Shown here: positions 41,072 through 49,756 of the stretch, in pieces
How positions within the stretch are numbered: the first letter of the stretch is position 1
How the letters are laid out: every line of letters starts with the position of its first letter
NCBI RefSeq assembly: GCF_022370635.2
Contig: NZ_CP092362.2
Coordinates: forward strand, 4,650,001-4,714,000
Source of the DNA: Mycolicibacterium crocinum
GTDB taxonomy: Bacteria; Actinomycetota; Actinomycetes; Mycobacteriales; Mycobacteriaceae
Length of the DNA: 64,000 nucleotides
Reading direction: 5' to 3'
The notes under the pieces: generated by a model
Database searches by the model: none
What the model saw: only the letters and a program-made list of their open reading frames with translations
Told to the model about the DNA's origin: nothing
Program-made: the position numbers and the translations under genes

Positions 41072-42429
41072 GTGCAGTGGCCGGCCTGGCCGCCGAACTT
41101 CCCGACGGGGTCGTCGTCACCGACCCCGACATCCTGGCGTCGTACCGCCACGACCGCGCCGCCGACCCGGCCGCGGGAATGCCACTGGCCGTGGTGCGGC
41201 CCACCCGCACCGAAGAGGTACAGACGGTGTTGCGTTGGGCTTCCGAGAACCGCATCGCGGTGGTGCCGCGCGGCGCCGGCACCGGCCTGTCCGGTGGCGC
41301 GACAGCCGTCGACGGCGGCATCGTGCTGTCGACGGAGAAGATGCGCGACCTCACCGTCGACACCGTGACCCGCACCGCCGTCGTGCAGCCGGGTCTACTC
41401 AACGCCGAGGTGAAGAAAGCGGTCGCCGAGCACGGCCTGTGGTACCCGCCCGACCCGTCGTCGTACGAGATCTGCAGCATCGGCGGCAACATCGCCACCA
41501 ACGCCGGCGGCCTGTGCTGCGTGAAGTACGGCGTGACAACTGATTACGTGCTCGGGCTGCAGGTGGTATTGCCCGACGGCACCGCGGTGCGGCTCGGCGG
41601 CCCGCGCCTCAAAGACGTGGCCGGGCTGTCGCTGACCAAACTGTTCGTGGGCAGCGAAGGCACCCTCGGGGTGATCACCGAGGTGACGTTGCGGCTGCTG
41701 CCGCCGCAGCCGTCGGCGTGCACGGTGGTGGCGACGTTCGATTCGGTGGAGGCCGCCGCCGGCGCGGTCGTGACAATCACCGGACGCATCCGGCCCTCGA
41801 TGCTGGAGTTCATGGATGCGGTGTCCATCAACGCCGTTGAGGACAAGCTGCGAATGGGCCTGGACCGCTCGGCGGCGGCGATGATGGTGGCCGCCTCCGA
41901 CGATCGCGGCCCGGCCGGCGCCGAGGACGCCGAGTACATGGCGCGGGTGTTCACTGAAGCTGGTGCGACCGAATGCTTTTCGACGTCCGACCCAGCCGAG
42001 GGCGAGGCATTCGTCGCGGCCCGCCGCTTCGCGATCCCCGCGGTGGAGGCCAAGGGGTCGCTGCTACTCGAGGATGTCGGAGTACCGCTGCCTGCGCTGG
42101 CAGAGCTGGTCGGCGGGGTCGCCAAGATAGCCGCCGACCGCGATCTGACGATCTCGGTGATCGCGCACGCCGGTGACGGCAATACTCATCCGCTGATCGT
42201 GTACGACCCCGCCGACGCCGAGATGGCCGAACGCGCGGAGAAGGCATTCGGCGAGATCATGGATCTCGCGGTATCGCTGGGCGGGACGATCACCGGCGAA
42301 CACGGCGTCGGCCGCCTCAAGAAGCCATGGCTGGCAGGACAACTCGGCCCCGAGGCGATGGAACTCAATCGCCGGATCAAGGCCGCGCTGGATCCCGATG
42401 GGATTTTGAATCCGGGCGCGGTGATTTAG
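41062..42429 (+). CDS. FAD-linked oxidase (glycolate/D-lactate dehydrogenase-like), Rv1257c orthologue
   Basis: A 455-residue GlcD-type flavoprotein, exactly the length of Rv1257c. The PCMH FAD-binding domain has VVPRGAGTGLSGGATAVDGGIVLS near residue 73 and SIGGNIATNAGGLCCVKYG near 140. The C-terminal FAD-oxidase C domain ends in VIAHAGDGNTHPLI and GEHGVGRLKKPWL, with the catalytic histidines. It oxidises a 2-hydroxy acid such as glycolate or D-lactate. The ATG at 41062 overlaps the tap stop by 10 bases, which indicates coupled translation; an upstream ATG at 41005 lies deep inside tap. Confidence 0.88.
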   Translation: MAVSAVAGLAAELPDGVVVTDPDILASYRHDRAADPAAGMPLAVVRPTRTEEVQTVLRWASENRIAVVPRGAGTGLSGGATAVDGGIVLSTEKMRDLTVDTVTRTAVVQPGLLNAEVKKAVAEHGLWYPPDPSSYEICSIGGNIATNAGGLCCVKYGVTTDYVLGLQVVLPDGTAVRLGGPRLKDVAGLSLTKLFVGSEGTLGVITEVTLRLLPPQPSACTVVATFDSVEAAAGAVVTITGRIRPSMLEFMDAVSINAVEDKLRMGLDRSAAAMMVAASDDRGPAGAEDAEYMARVFTEAGATECFSTSDPAEGEAFVAARRFAIPAVEAKGSLLLEDVGVPLPALAELVGGVAKIAADRDLTISVIAHAGDGNTHPLIVYDPADAEMAERAEKAFGEIMDLAVSLGGTITGEHGVGRLKKPWLAGQLGPEAMELNRRIKAALDPDGILNPGAVI

Positions 42430-42453
42430 CTCCATCAGCCAGCGCCGCCTGAC

Positions 42454-42459
42454 TAGGGT
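42454..42459 (+). promoter_or_regulatory. Predicted -10 of the epoxide hydrolase gene (leaderless)
   Basis: TAGGGT fits TANNNT and ends 6 bases before the ATG at 42466, in a 36-base gap without a clear Shine-Dalgarno. Confidence 0.4.
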
Positions 42460-42465
42460 GAACGC

Positions 42466-43605
42466 ATGACCCAGTCCCCCGTTGCGTACGAGATCGCCGT
42501 CCCACAGTCAGATCTCGATGACCTGCACCGCCGCCTTGACTCTGCGCGCTTTCCCGCCGAGTTACCGGGCAGCGGCTGGGATTACGGGACAGAGCAGTCG
42601 TTCTTGAAGTCGTTCGTCGACCAGTGGCGCCATGACTATGACTGGCGCGCAACAGAAGCCGAGCTGAACGCCGTCGGGTCTTTCGTCACCACCGCCGCCG
42701 GACAACGCGTGCACTTCCTGCACCGTCGGTCCACCGACGGTGCCGCGATCCCGCTGGCGCTGGTGCACGGGTGGCCGGGGTCGATCATCGAATTCCTCGA
42801 TGCGCTACCGCTGCTGTATCAGCGCTTCCACGTCGTGGTGATCTCGATGCCGGGCTACGGATTCTCGGGGCCCACCACCGAACGAGGTATCGACACCGGA
42901 CGAGTGGCGGCGGCGGTCGCCGAGGTGATGACACAGCTCGGCTACGAGAGGTTCCTGGCCCAGGGCGGCGACTGGGGCGCATTGGTGGTGCGCTACCTCG
43001 GCGAGCACTACCCGGACCGCGCCGTGGCCATTCACACGAACATGCTGTTCGCGTCCGCTGACGGACCCGATGCCATGGACGGCGTCACCGAAGAGGAAGT
43101 CGCCGCCTTCATCGCGTCCGCGGAGCGGATGGCCGAGGGCACCGCGTACATGGAAATCCAAGGCACCCGGCCACATTCACTCGGCTACGGTCTCGAGGAC
43201 TCGCCGGTCGGCCTGGCGGGATGGATCCTGGAGAAGTTCCACGCCTGGAGCGACGTCCGCGACGGCATGCCCATCCGCACCAGCCGGCTCATCGACAACC
43301 TGATGATGTACTGGTTGACCGGTACCGCGACCTCGGCCGCGCGACTGTACTACGAGGCGGCCCACGCCGGCACCGGAGCGCTGAGCCCATGGTCGGGCCG
43401 AGTCGACGTCCCCACCGCCTATGCGGTCTACCCCCGCGAGCTGGTGCGGATCCCAAAGGTATGGGCGCACAAGCACTATCACCTGGTGCACTACTCGATC
43501 CAGGACCGCGGGGGCCACTTCGCGGCGTTCGAACAGCCGCAGCTGTTCGCCGCCGACCTGCTGGCCTACGCCGACGTGCTCGACGAGTTGGGCGTTTTCA
43601 CCTAA
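42466..43605 (+). CDS. Epoxide hydrolase with EHN domain
   Basis: A 379-residue alpha/beta hydrolase of the microsomal-type epoxide hydrolase group. The EHN N-domain spans about 1-105 (QSDLDDLHRRLDSARFP, SGWDYGTEQSFLKSFVDQWRHDYDW). The oxyanion motif HGWPGS is at 101-106, and the nucleophile Asp169 lies in GGDWGA. The base His351 is in DRGGHFAAFEQP. It would add water to an epoxide, giving a diol, in the cytoplasm. It marks the left end of a block absent between the Rv1257c and cyp130 orthologues in M. tuberculosis. It converges on the amidohydrolase with a 4-base gap. Confidence 0.88.
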   Translation: MTQSPVAYEIAVPQSDLDDLHRRLDSARFPAELPGSGWDYGTEQSFLKSFVDQWRHDYDWRATEAELNAVGSFVTTAAGQRVHFLHRRSTDGAAIPLALVHGWPGSIIEFLDALPLLYQRFHVVVISMPGYGFSGPTTERGIDTGRVAAAVAEVMTQLGYERFLAQGGDWGALVVRYLGEHYPDRAVAIHTNMLFASADGPDAMDGVTEEEVAAFIASAERMAEGTAYMEIQGTRPHSLGYGLEDSPVGLAGWILEKFHAWSDVRDGMPIRTSRLIDNLMMYWLTGTATSAARLYYEAAHAGTGALSPWSGRVDVPTAYAVYPRELVRIPKVWAHKHYHLVHYSIQDRGGHFAAFEQPQLFAADLLAYADVLDELGVFT

Positions 43606-43609
43606 CCGT

Positions 43610-45370
43610 TCAGCGGGCGCCGCGCACCAGCCGGCCCGGCCGCGCGCCGGTGTCGACACCGTCACGCCGCGTCACCGTGCCGCTGACGATCGTCGCGGTG
43701 TATCCGGAAGCACCCTGCACCAGTCGATTTCCGCCGGCAGGCAGGTCGTAGGCCATTTTCGGCGGATGCAGCCGCAGCGCGTCCATATCGATAACGTTGA
43801 CGTCGGCCTTCTTGCCGACCTGGATGACGCCGCGGTCACCGAGACCGAACAGCTGCGCCGTGTCGTTGGTCTGCTTGCGGATCAGATGCTCCAGCGGCAG
43901 CTTGGCGCCACGGTGCCGGTCGCGGGCCCAGTGGGTCAGCAGGAACGTGGGATATGAAGCGTCGCAAATCATTCCACAGTGCGCGCCGCCGTCGGACAGG
44001 CCCACGACACCGGCCGGGTGGGTCAGCATCTCGTGGATGGCATCGCAGTTGCCGTAGGAGTAGTTGAAGAACGGCAGCATCAGCATGTTGGTGGCGTCGG
44101 CCTCGAGCATGAGGTCGTACAGCGTGGCCAGCGGATCCTCACCACGGTCGGCGGCGATCTTCTCGACGGTGCGGTCATCAGTCGGCTCGTAGTCCGGCGG
44201 ATCGCCGAGGTGGTAGATCCTTCCCAGCGCGTACTGGACCAAGATGTTCATGTTGTCGAACAGCTTGTTCGGGTCGGGCGGCAGATCGTCCTCGCCCAGG
44301 ATCGCGGCCTTGACCGCCGGGTCAGCGAGCCGGTGCGCGAATTCCTCACGGCCCAACTCCGCCTTCAGCTTTCGGAACGTCGGGCGGTGGGTGAACGCGT
44401 GATGGCCCGGGAAACCGAACAGCATACCGAACGGTCGCGCCGCGATCTGCGGATAGAGCCGGCTGCCTGCGGCGTGGGCGGCCGCGGAGATGTCCATCTG
44501 CTCGCGCCACAGGTCGGGCGCGGCGTCCACCTGGATCAGCCCGAACGAGATCGGCCGATCGATCTCCGCGCCGAGGCGCTGCATCCACTCCAGTTCCTTC
44601 TTCGGCGCGATGATGTCCTCGCCCGCCACGCCCTGCGGCGCCAGCTCGAACACGGCCTGACCGCCCGCGGCCATCGCCCGGCCCAATCCGAACAGCTCGT
44701 CCTCGGCGGCGAAGGTGCCCGGAACGGGTTCGCCGTCCATGGCGCGGTGACCGAGCGTGCGGGACGTCGAGAAGCCCAGCGCCCCGGCCTCGATGGCTTC
44801 ACGGACCAGACGGGCCATGGCCTCGATGTCGTCGGGGGTCGCGGGCTCGTTCTTGGCGCCGCGCTGGCCCATCGCATACGCCCGCACCGATCCGTGCGCC
44901 ACCTGGCTGCCGACGTCGACGGCGTACTGTCCCTTGCCGATGACGTCGAGGTACTCGGGATAGCTCTCCCAGCCCCAGGTCATGCCTTCGGTGAGCGCGC
45001 TGCCCGGGATGTCCTCGACACCCTCCATCAGCTCGATCAGCCACTGCTCGGAGCCCGGCCGCACGGGCGCGAAACCCACGCCGCAGTTGCCGGTGACGAT
45101 CGTGGTGACGCCGTGGTTGCTCGACGGTTCCAGCAGGCTGTCCCAGCTGACCTGACCGTCGTAGTGGGTGTGGATGTCGACGAATCCGGGTGCGACGACT
45201 TTGCCTGTGGCGTCGATGGTTTCGCGCGCTTCACCCTCGAGCGGTGCGTCCGACGCCCCGCGGCGCCGCACCTCGACGATCTTCCCGTCCTTGATCGCCA
45301 CGTCGGCGAGGTAGCGGTCGGCTCCGGTCCCGTCGACGACGGTCCCGCCGGTGATCTTGAGGTCGAACAT
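43610..45370 (-). CDS. N-acyl-D-amino-acid deacylase-family amidohydrolase
   Basis: A 586-residue amidohydrolase of the D-aminoacylase/dihydroorotase-like superfamily. The metal motif HTHYDGQ (His67, His69) follows VVAPGFVDI, and GNCGVGFAPVRPG near 110 and the late LSDGGAHCGMICDASYPTFLLTHW supply other active-site elements. The C-terminal beta-sandwich ends in VQGASGYTATIVSGTVTRRDG. Members hydrolyse N-acyl-D-amino acids or cyclic amides with zinc. The start at 45370 has AGGAG at good spacing; the long upstream extension crosses the divergent Rieske gene and is rejected. It shares the promoter region 45371-45468 with the Rieske oxygenase and is probably co-regulated. Confidence 0.88.
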   Translation of the reverse strand: MFDLKITGGTVVDGTGADRYLADVAIKDGKIVEVRRRGASDAPLEGEARETIDATGKVVAPGFVDIHTHYDGQVSWDSLLEPSSNHGVTTIVTGNCGVGFAPVRPGSEQWLIELMEGVEDIPGSALTEGMTWGWESYPEYLDVIGKGQYAVDVGSQVAHGSVRAYAMGQRGAKNEPATPDDIEAMARLVREAIEAGALGFSTSRTLGHRAMDGEPVPGTFAAEDELFGLGRAMAAGGQAVFELAPQGVAGEDIIAPKKELEWMQRLGAEIDRPISFGLIQVDAAPDLWREQMDISAAAHAAGSRLYPQIAARPFGMLFGFPGHHAFTHRPTFRKLKAELGREEFAHRLADPAVKAAILGEDDLPPDPNKLFDNMNILVQYALGRIYHLGDPPDYEPTDDRTVEKIAADRGEDPLATLYDLMLEADATNMLMLPFFNYSYGNCDAIHEMLTHPAGVVGLSDGGAHCGMICDASYPTFLLTHWARDRHRGAKLPLEHLIRKQTNDTAQLFGLGDRGVIQVGKKADVNVIDMDALRLHPPKMAYDLPAGGNRLVQGASGYTATIVSGTVTRRDGVDTGARPGRLVRGAR

Positions 45371-45409
45371 GGCCACTCCTCGATGAGTCCGTGGGATTTC
45401 CGTCGTCAA

Positions 45410-45447
45410 TGTAACACCGTTACAGGCTCGTCTGTAATACCGTTTGG
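45410..45447. promoter_or_regulatory. Palindromic operator in the amidohydrolase/Rieske divergent promoter
   Basis: TGTAAC-ACC-GTTACA at 45410-45424 is a perfect 15-base palindrome. A second, imperfect copy starts at 45433 (TGTAAT-ACC-GTTT), 23 bases further on, about two helical turns. Both lie in the 98-base gap between divergent start codons. The TetR-family protein at 46778 is the most likely ligand-responsive repressor. Confidence 0.6.
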
Positions 45448-45468
45448 AGAAGATTCGCGAGGAGGCGC

Positions 45469-46788
45469 ATGGTGACGCACACGGCGCACGATGTTCGACG
45501 CGAAGACGCGATCGGCCCGCCTCCGGCCAGCCCGACGCGGGTGCCCGCCGCGCGCTATTACTCCCCCGAATTCGCCCGGCTCGAGAACGACCAGATGTGG
45601 CCGCGCGTCTGGCAGGTCGCCTGCACGGTCGACCACGTCGCCGAGCCCGGCGATTACTTCGAATACCGGTGCGGGCCCTACTCGGTGTTAATCGTCCGTG
45701 ACGACGAGGGCCGGCTGCGCGCGTTTCAGAACGTCTGCCGGCACCGCGGCAACTCGCTCTGCACCGGCGCCGGCTCACAGCTGAGCGAGTTGCGCTGCGG
45801 CTATCACGGCTGGACCTGGGACCTCGCCGGCGCGTTGAAGCGGGTGCCCAACCGCAAGGGCTTCGGCGCGCTGCACATGAACGACTTCCCCCTCATCGGG
45901 GTGCGCATCGACGTCTGGGAACGATTGGTATTCGTCAATCTCGACGCCGACGCGATGCCGCTGAGCGAGTACCTGGAGGCGTTGCCTGCCGATATCGCCT
46001 GGAATCGGCTCGGTGACTTCCGCTGCTACGCCACGATGACGATCGAGGTCGACGCGAACTGGAAGACCATCGCCGACGGCTACAGCGAGACCTATCACAT
46101 CCAGACGCTGCACCCCGAGCTGCATCGGTGCATGGATGATGTCTTTGCCCCACAACAGATCTGGGGTCACACCGGCAAGTCGGAGCAGTATTACGGCGTG
46201 CCGAGCCCGCACCTGCGGGAGCCGATCTCCGACGACGACGTGTGGGACGCGTACGTCACCACGCAGGGCGCATTGATGGGTGTCGAAGAGGGCACGCCGT
46301 TCCCGGGCGGCGCCTCGGTGCCCGACGTCATCGCCGCCCGCACCAAAGACTTCGCGGCCGGCCGCGGAGTCGACTTGAGCTGGGCAACCACCGAGCAGGT
46401 GCTACTGCTGCACCAGTACAACGTGTTCCCCAATATGACGTTGCTGACCAACGCCGACCACCTGACGGTCATGACGTCACACCCGGGTGCGGACCCCGAG
46501 CACGGCGAGCTCGTCATGTACCTGTGGACCCGGATGGCGCCCGACGCACCGCGCACCACACCGATCGACGTCCGCATGACGGCCGACGAAGCGCACCCGG
46601 GTTTGGTTCTGACCCAGGATATTTCGGTGCTCGCCGGCCTGCAGCGTGGACTGCGTCAGCCGGGCTTCACACATCTGACGCTGTCCAACGAGGAGCGGCG
46701 CGTGATCAACCTGCACCGCAACCTCGAGCGCTACCTGGACCTTCCGGAGGCAGATCGCATGACGGGAGGTGAGCCCGGTGGCACGTAA
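45469..46788 (+). CDS. Rieske-type aromatic ring-hydroxylating oxygenase alpha subunit
   Basis: A 439-residue Rieske non-heme iron oxygenase. The Rieske 2Fe-2S ligands are Cys90-x-His92 and Cys110-x2-His113 (CRHRGNSLC, CGYHGWTW). The mononuclear iron site uses His210 and His215 in DGYSETYHIQTLHPEL, preceded by the bridging Asp of ADGYSE. It would dihydroxylate or demethylate an aromatic or quaternary-amine substrate using electrons from a separate reductase. No reductase or small subunit lies nearby. AGGAGG precedes the ATG, with an alternative GTG three bases on. The final bases overlap the TetR gene, so both should be co-transcribed. Confidence 0.88.
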   Translation: MVTHTAHDVRREDAIGPPPASPTRVPAARYYSPEFARLENDQMWPRVWQVACTVDHVAEPGDYFEYRCGPYSVLIVRDDEGRLRAFQNVCRHRGNSLCTGAGSQLSELRCGYHGWTWDLAGALKRVPNRKGFGALHMNDFPLIGVRIDVWERLVFVNLDADAMPLSEYLEALPADIAWNRLGDFRCYATMTIEVDANWKTIADGYSETYHIQTLHPELHRCMDDVFAPQQIWGHTGKSEQYYGVPSPHLREPISDDDVWDAYVTTQGALMGVEEGTPFPGGASVPDVIAARTKDFAAGRGVDLSWATTEQVLLLHQYNVFPNMTLLTNADHLTVMTSHPGADPEHGELVMYLWTRMAPDAPRTTPIDVRMTADEAHPGLVLTQDISVLAGLQRGLRQPGFTHLTLSNEERRVINLHRNLERYLDLPEADRMTGGEPGGT

Positions 46789-47407
46789 CCCCGACCCGGT
46801 CACCGCGGATTCCATCCTCGACGCCGCGGCCACGATGATCGAGCACGACGGGGTGGACGCATTCACGATGCGCGGGCTCGCCGACCAACTCGGCGTGGCG
46901 GTCACCTCGATCTACTGGCACGTCGGCGGCAAGGACAAGCTACTCGACAGCCTGGTCGAACGACTGCTCGGTGATATGGCGGCATTGCCCGCCGATGCCG
47001 ACGACCCCGCCGACCGCATCGCCGAGCTCGCCCGCGCGCAGCGCCGCGCACTCATCGACCGCCAGCATCTGCTCGGCATCGCCCACGAACGCAACCGGAC
47101 CCCACAGCTTTTCCTGCCGGTGCAGCAGCGCCTGGCCTCCGAACTCGCCCGGCTCGGCGTCATCGGGTCCGAGGCCGCCCTGGTGCTGCGGGCCATCGAA
47201 GTCCACGTGATTTCGTCAGCGATCATGCAGTTCTCAGCGGTGCGCGGCCCCAAACACGACGAGGAAGACCCGACGCTCTGGGCCGACGACTGGCCGGACC
47301 GTGCGCTGGTTCAGGCCCTGCAAGCGCCCACCGACTACGACGCCGTGTTCGACTACGGCCTCGATGCGCTGCTGGCGACGTTGCCTGGGAGTGCCACGGA
47401 CTCGTAG
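46778..47407 (+). CDS. TetR/AcrR-family repressor
   Basis: A 209-residue regulator. The N-terminal helix-turn-helix is clear (SILDAAATMIEHDGVDAFTMRGLADQLGVAVTSIYWHVGGKDKLLDSL, shown by residues about 11-60). The C-terminal ligand-binding domain is helical and of the TetR_C type. I chose the GTG at 46778 over one at 46769 because GGGAGG lies 8 bases before 46778. It overlaps the end of the Rieske gene by 11 bases. I infer that it represses the Rieske and amidohydrolase genes through the palindrome at 45410. The effector is unknown. Confidence 0.88.
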   Translation: MARNPDPVTADSILDAAATMIEHDGVDAFTMRGLADQLGVAVTSIYWHVGGKDKLLDSLVERLLGDMAALPADADDPADRIAELARAQRRALIDRQHLLGIAHERNRTPQLFLPVQQRLASELARLGVIGSEAALVLRAIEVHVISSAIMQFSAVRGPKHDEEDPTLWADDWPDRALVQALQAPTDYDAVFDYGLDALLATLPGSATDS

Positions 47408-47422
47408 CCAGGAGCGTCGTGC

Positions 47423-47450
47423 TGACGTGTTGCGGTTATCCGCAACGTCA
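47423..47450. terminator. Hairpin after the TetR gene
   Basis: GTTGCGG (47429-47435) pairs with CCGCAAC (47440-47446) around a 4-base loop, and TGAC/GTCA extend the stem past a 2-base bulge. It lies 16 bases after the TetR stop codon. It could terminate that operon or lie in the leader of the small acidic gene. Confidence 0.35.
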
Positions 47451-47467
47451 TCTGGGCATCCACCAGC

Positions 47468-47728
47468 ATGGCATTCAAACTGACCTACTCCGATGGCCAA
47501 GAAAGTCAGCACGACGACGACACCGTCTGGGAGATCGACGACGGCGTTCTGAAATTGGGGCGCGAGAAGGGCAAGTGGTCGGTGCTCCTCTCGCCGAGTC
47601 ACTGGGCGGTACTCGAGATCGACGGCACCCAATCCGATCGCGGAGAGGGGGATTCGGACAAGGAATCTGATCAGAAGGAAAAGTCCGACAACTCCGACAA
47701 GAAAGACAAAGACAACAACGACGACTGA
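47468..47728 (+). CDS. Small acidic protein of unknown function
   Basis: An 86-residue protein that I do not recognise. Residues 1-52 look folded and beta-rich (MAFKLTYSDGQESQ, VWEIDDGVLKLGREKGKWSVLLSP, HWAVLEID). Residues 53-86 are a highly charged Asp/Lys/Ser tail, unlikely to be structured. There is no signal peptide or membrane segment. Lower GC in the tail comes from its Asp, Lys and Asn codons. It follows the TetR gene by 60 bases, with a hairpin in between. No strong Shine-Dalgarno is visible. It is probably real, because the first part has ordinary codon bias, but a spurious reading frame cannot be excluded. Confidence 0.55.
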   Translation: MAFKLTYSDGQESQHDDDTVWEIDDGVLKLGREKGKWSVLLSPSHWAVLEIDGTQSDRGEGDSDKESDQKEKSDNSDKKDKDNNDD

Positions 47729-47738
47729 GCCAGGCACC

Positions 47739-47801
47739 TATCGACGGCGCGCGCTACGCAAGCGCGAAGGCAGCAGCCACAGCGGCTATTCGCCGTCGAT
47801 A
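47739..47801. repeat. Long-armed inverted repeat downstream of the small acidic gene
   Basis: TATCGACGGCG at 47739-47749 and CGCCGTCGATA at 47791-47801 are perfect 11-base inverted repeats separated by 41 bases. The loop contains shorter self-complementary GCGCGC/AAGCGCG stretches. It begins 11 bases after a stop codon and may be a terminator; nothing else is seen in 47729-47892. Confidence 0.4.
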
Positions 47802-47892
47802 AGTTCCACGTCGCCAATCCAGCCAGGCGCCGAGACGGGGGCAGCCACGCCCTCTGAGGGCCAGGAAACCCATTGAGATCTCCACACGGCCC

Positions 47893-47921
47893 TTGACACA
47901 ACGCTGGAGCTGTCGTAATCA
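47893..47921 (+). promoter_or_regulatory. Consensus sigma-A promoter of cyp130, predicted leaderless
   Basis: TTGACA (47893-47898), a 17-base spacer and TAATCA (47916-47921) make an almost consensus housekeeping promoter. The -10 ends 6 bases before the ATG at 47928, so transcription should start at or next to the start codon. Confidence 0.65.
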
Positions 47922-47927
47922 TAAGAC

Positions 47928-49166
47928 ATGACCGCTGTTGTGTCTCACGAGGCGGAAGCCCGTTTTGAACTCGCTACCGCCGAGACCTGGGGTAATCGCT
48001 GGCCGATGTACCGCGCGCTGCGCGACCACGATCCGGTGCACCACGTCGTGCCGGTGAATCCCGACCATGACTACTGGGTGCTGTCCCGGCACGCCGACAT
48101 CTTCGACGCCGCCCGCGACCACGAGACCTTCTCCTCCGCCCAGGGCCTGACCGTCAACTACAACGAGCTGGAACTGATTGGGCTGCAAGATAATCCACCG
48201 ATGGTGATGCAAGACCCGCCCGTGCACACCGAGTTTCGCAGGCTGGTGTCGCGCGGATTCACGCCACGACAGGTCGAAGCAGTCGAACCCAAGGTGCGCG
48301 AATTCGTCGTTGAGCGCATCGAACGGCTGCGCGCCAACGGTGGCGGCGACATCGTCACCGAGCTGTTCAAGCCGCTGCCGTCGATGGTCGTCGCGCACTA
48401 CCTCGGCGTCCCCGAGCAGGACCGCGACCAGTTCGACGGCTGGACCGAGGCGATCGTCGCAGCCAATACCTCCGCCGAGGGAATCGGCGGAGCGCTCAGC
48501 ACCGTCACCGATGCACTCGCCGGGATGATGGGCTACTTCACCGAACTGATCGAGCGCCGCAGGGTCGAGCCCGAAGACGACACCGTGTCGCACCTCGTGG
48601 CCGCCGGCGTCGGCGCCGACGGTGACATCGCCGGGACCCTATCCGTGCTGGCCTTCACCTTCACGATGGTCACCGGTGGCAACGACACCACGACCGGCAT
48701 GCTCGGCGGCTCGATGCCACTGCTGCACCAGCGTCCCGACCAGCGACAGCTGCTCGTCGACCACCCCGAGCTGATCCCCGACACCGTCGACGAGCTGCTG
48801 CGGCTCACATCCCCGGTGCAGGGACTGGCCCGCACCACCACCCGCGATGTGGAACTGCACGGCAAGACGATCCCGGCCGGACGCAAGGTGCTGTTGCTGT
48901 ACGGCTCGGCCAACCGCGACGAACGCCAATACGGCCCGGACGCCGGCGAACTCGACGTCAACCGCCGGCCGCGCAACATCCTGACGTTCAGCCACGGCGC
49001 CCACCACTGCCTCGGCGCGGCAGCCGCCCGCATGCAGGCGCGGGTGACGCTGACCGAATTGCTGTCCCGCTGCCCCGATTTCGAGATCGACGAGGAGGGC
49101 ATCGTCTGGGCCGGCGGTGGTTATGTGCGACGGCCGCTGTCGGTGCCGTTCCGGGTGCGCGGCTGA
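47928..49166 (+). CDS. cyp130: Cytochrome P450 CYP130
   Basis: A 412-residue soluble P450; M. tuberculosis CYP130 (Rv1256c) has 405. The I-helix oxygen-activation motif is GGNDTTTG near residue 247, the K-helix ExxR is ELLR in TVDELLRLTSP, and the heme-binding loop is FSHGAHHCLGAAAARMQ with the thiolate Cys near residue 364. It needs a ferredoxin and reductase from elsewhere. The physiological substrate is not established. It has a strong leaderless promoter. Its stop overlaps the TetR-family gene by one base, the same arrangement as Rv1256c-Rv1255c. Confidence 0.92.
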   Translation: MTAVVSHEAEARFELATAETWGNRWPMYRALRDHDPVHHVVPVNPDHDYWVLSRHADIFDAARDHETFSSAQGLTVNYNELELIGLQDNPPMVMQDPPVHTEFRRLVSRGFTPRQVEAVEPKVREFVVERIERLRANGGGDIVTELFKPLPSMVVAHYLGVPEQDRDQFDGWTEAIVAANTSAEGIGGALSTVTDALAGMMGYFTELIERRRVEPEDDTVSHLVAAGVGADGDIAGTLSVLAFTFTMVTGGNDTTTGMLGGSMPLLHQRPDQRQLLVDHPELIPDTVDELLRLTSPVQGLARTTTRDVELHGKTIPAGRKVLLLYGSANRDERQYGPDAGELDVNRRPRNILTFSHGAHHCLGAAAARMQARVTLTELLSRCPDFEIDEEGIVWAGGGYVRRPLSVPFRVRG

Positions 49167-49756
49167 TGGCGGGCGACTGGCTGAGTTCGCGGCGCGCCGA
49201 GGTCGCCACCGACCGCATCCTCGATGCCGCCGGCGAACTGTTCGCAGGCAACGATGTGTCGACCGTCGGCATGAACGACATCGCCCGTGCCGCAGGGTGT
49301 TCCAGGGCCACGCTGTACCGGTACTTCGAAAACCGGGAGGTGCTGCACCGGGCGTACGTGCACCGGGAGGCCTACCGACTGTACGAGCAGCTGACCGAAT
49401 TGATCGCCGGCATCCCCGATCCGCGGGAGCGGCTGCTGACCGGCCTCACCACCTCGATGACACTGGTACGCGAAAGCCCGGCGCTGTCATCGTGGTTCGC
49501 CACCGCCGACTCCCCTATCGGCGCGGAGATGGCCGAGCAGTCCGAAGTCATCCAGGCGCTGACCTCAGGCTTCCTGCTGTCGCTGCGGCCCGACGACCCG
49601 GAGGTGGTCCACCGCCGCGCCCGCTGGCTGGTTCGGGTGCTCACCTCATTGCTGATCTTCCCCGGCCGCGATGCCGAGGACGAGCGCGCGATCCTCGAAG
49701 AGTTCGTCGTTCCGATGGTGTGCCCCAGCGAGTCTGAAGACTCCAACCCTCGTTGA
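49166..49756 (+). CDS. TetR-family regulator, Rv1255c orthologue
   Basis: A 196-residue TetR/AcrR regulator (Rv1255c has 202). Helix-turn-helix residues about 12-58 read TDRILDAAGELFAGNDVSTVGMNDIARAAGCSR in two segments, followed by TLYRYFENREVL, the conserved third helix and following turn. The C-terminal half is a helical ligand-binding domain. The TGATG overlap with cyp130 indicates that it is translated from the same leaderless mRNA, so it probably autoregulates with the P450. No clear operator palindrome is visible in 47893-47927. Confidence 0.9.
   Translation: MAGDWLSSRRAEVATDRILDAAGELFAGNDVSTVGMNDIARAAGCSRATLYRYFENREVLHRAYVHREAYRLYEQLTELIAGIPDPRERLLTGLTTSMTLVRESPALSSWFATADSPIGAEMAEQSEVIQALTSGFLLSLRPDDPEVVHRRARWLVRVLTSLLIFPGRDAEDERAILEEFVVPMVCPSESEDSNPR

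Noticed and set aside
43979..45475. A 498-codon plus-strand frame opposite the N-acyl-D-amino-acid deacylase
   Set aside because: Antisense shadow: low-complexity Arg/Val/His composition, no recognisable motif, and it would run through the divergent promoter and operator.
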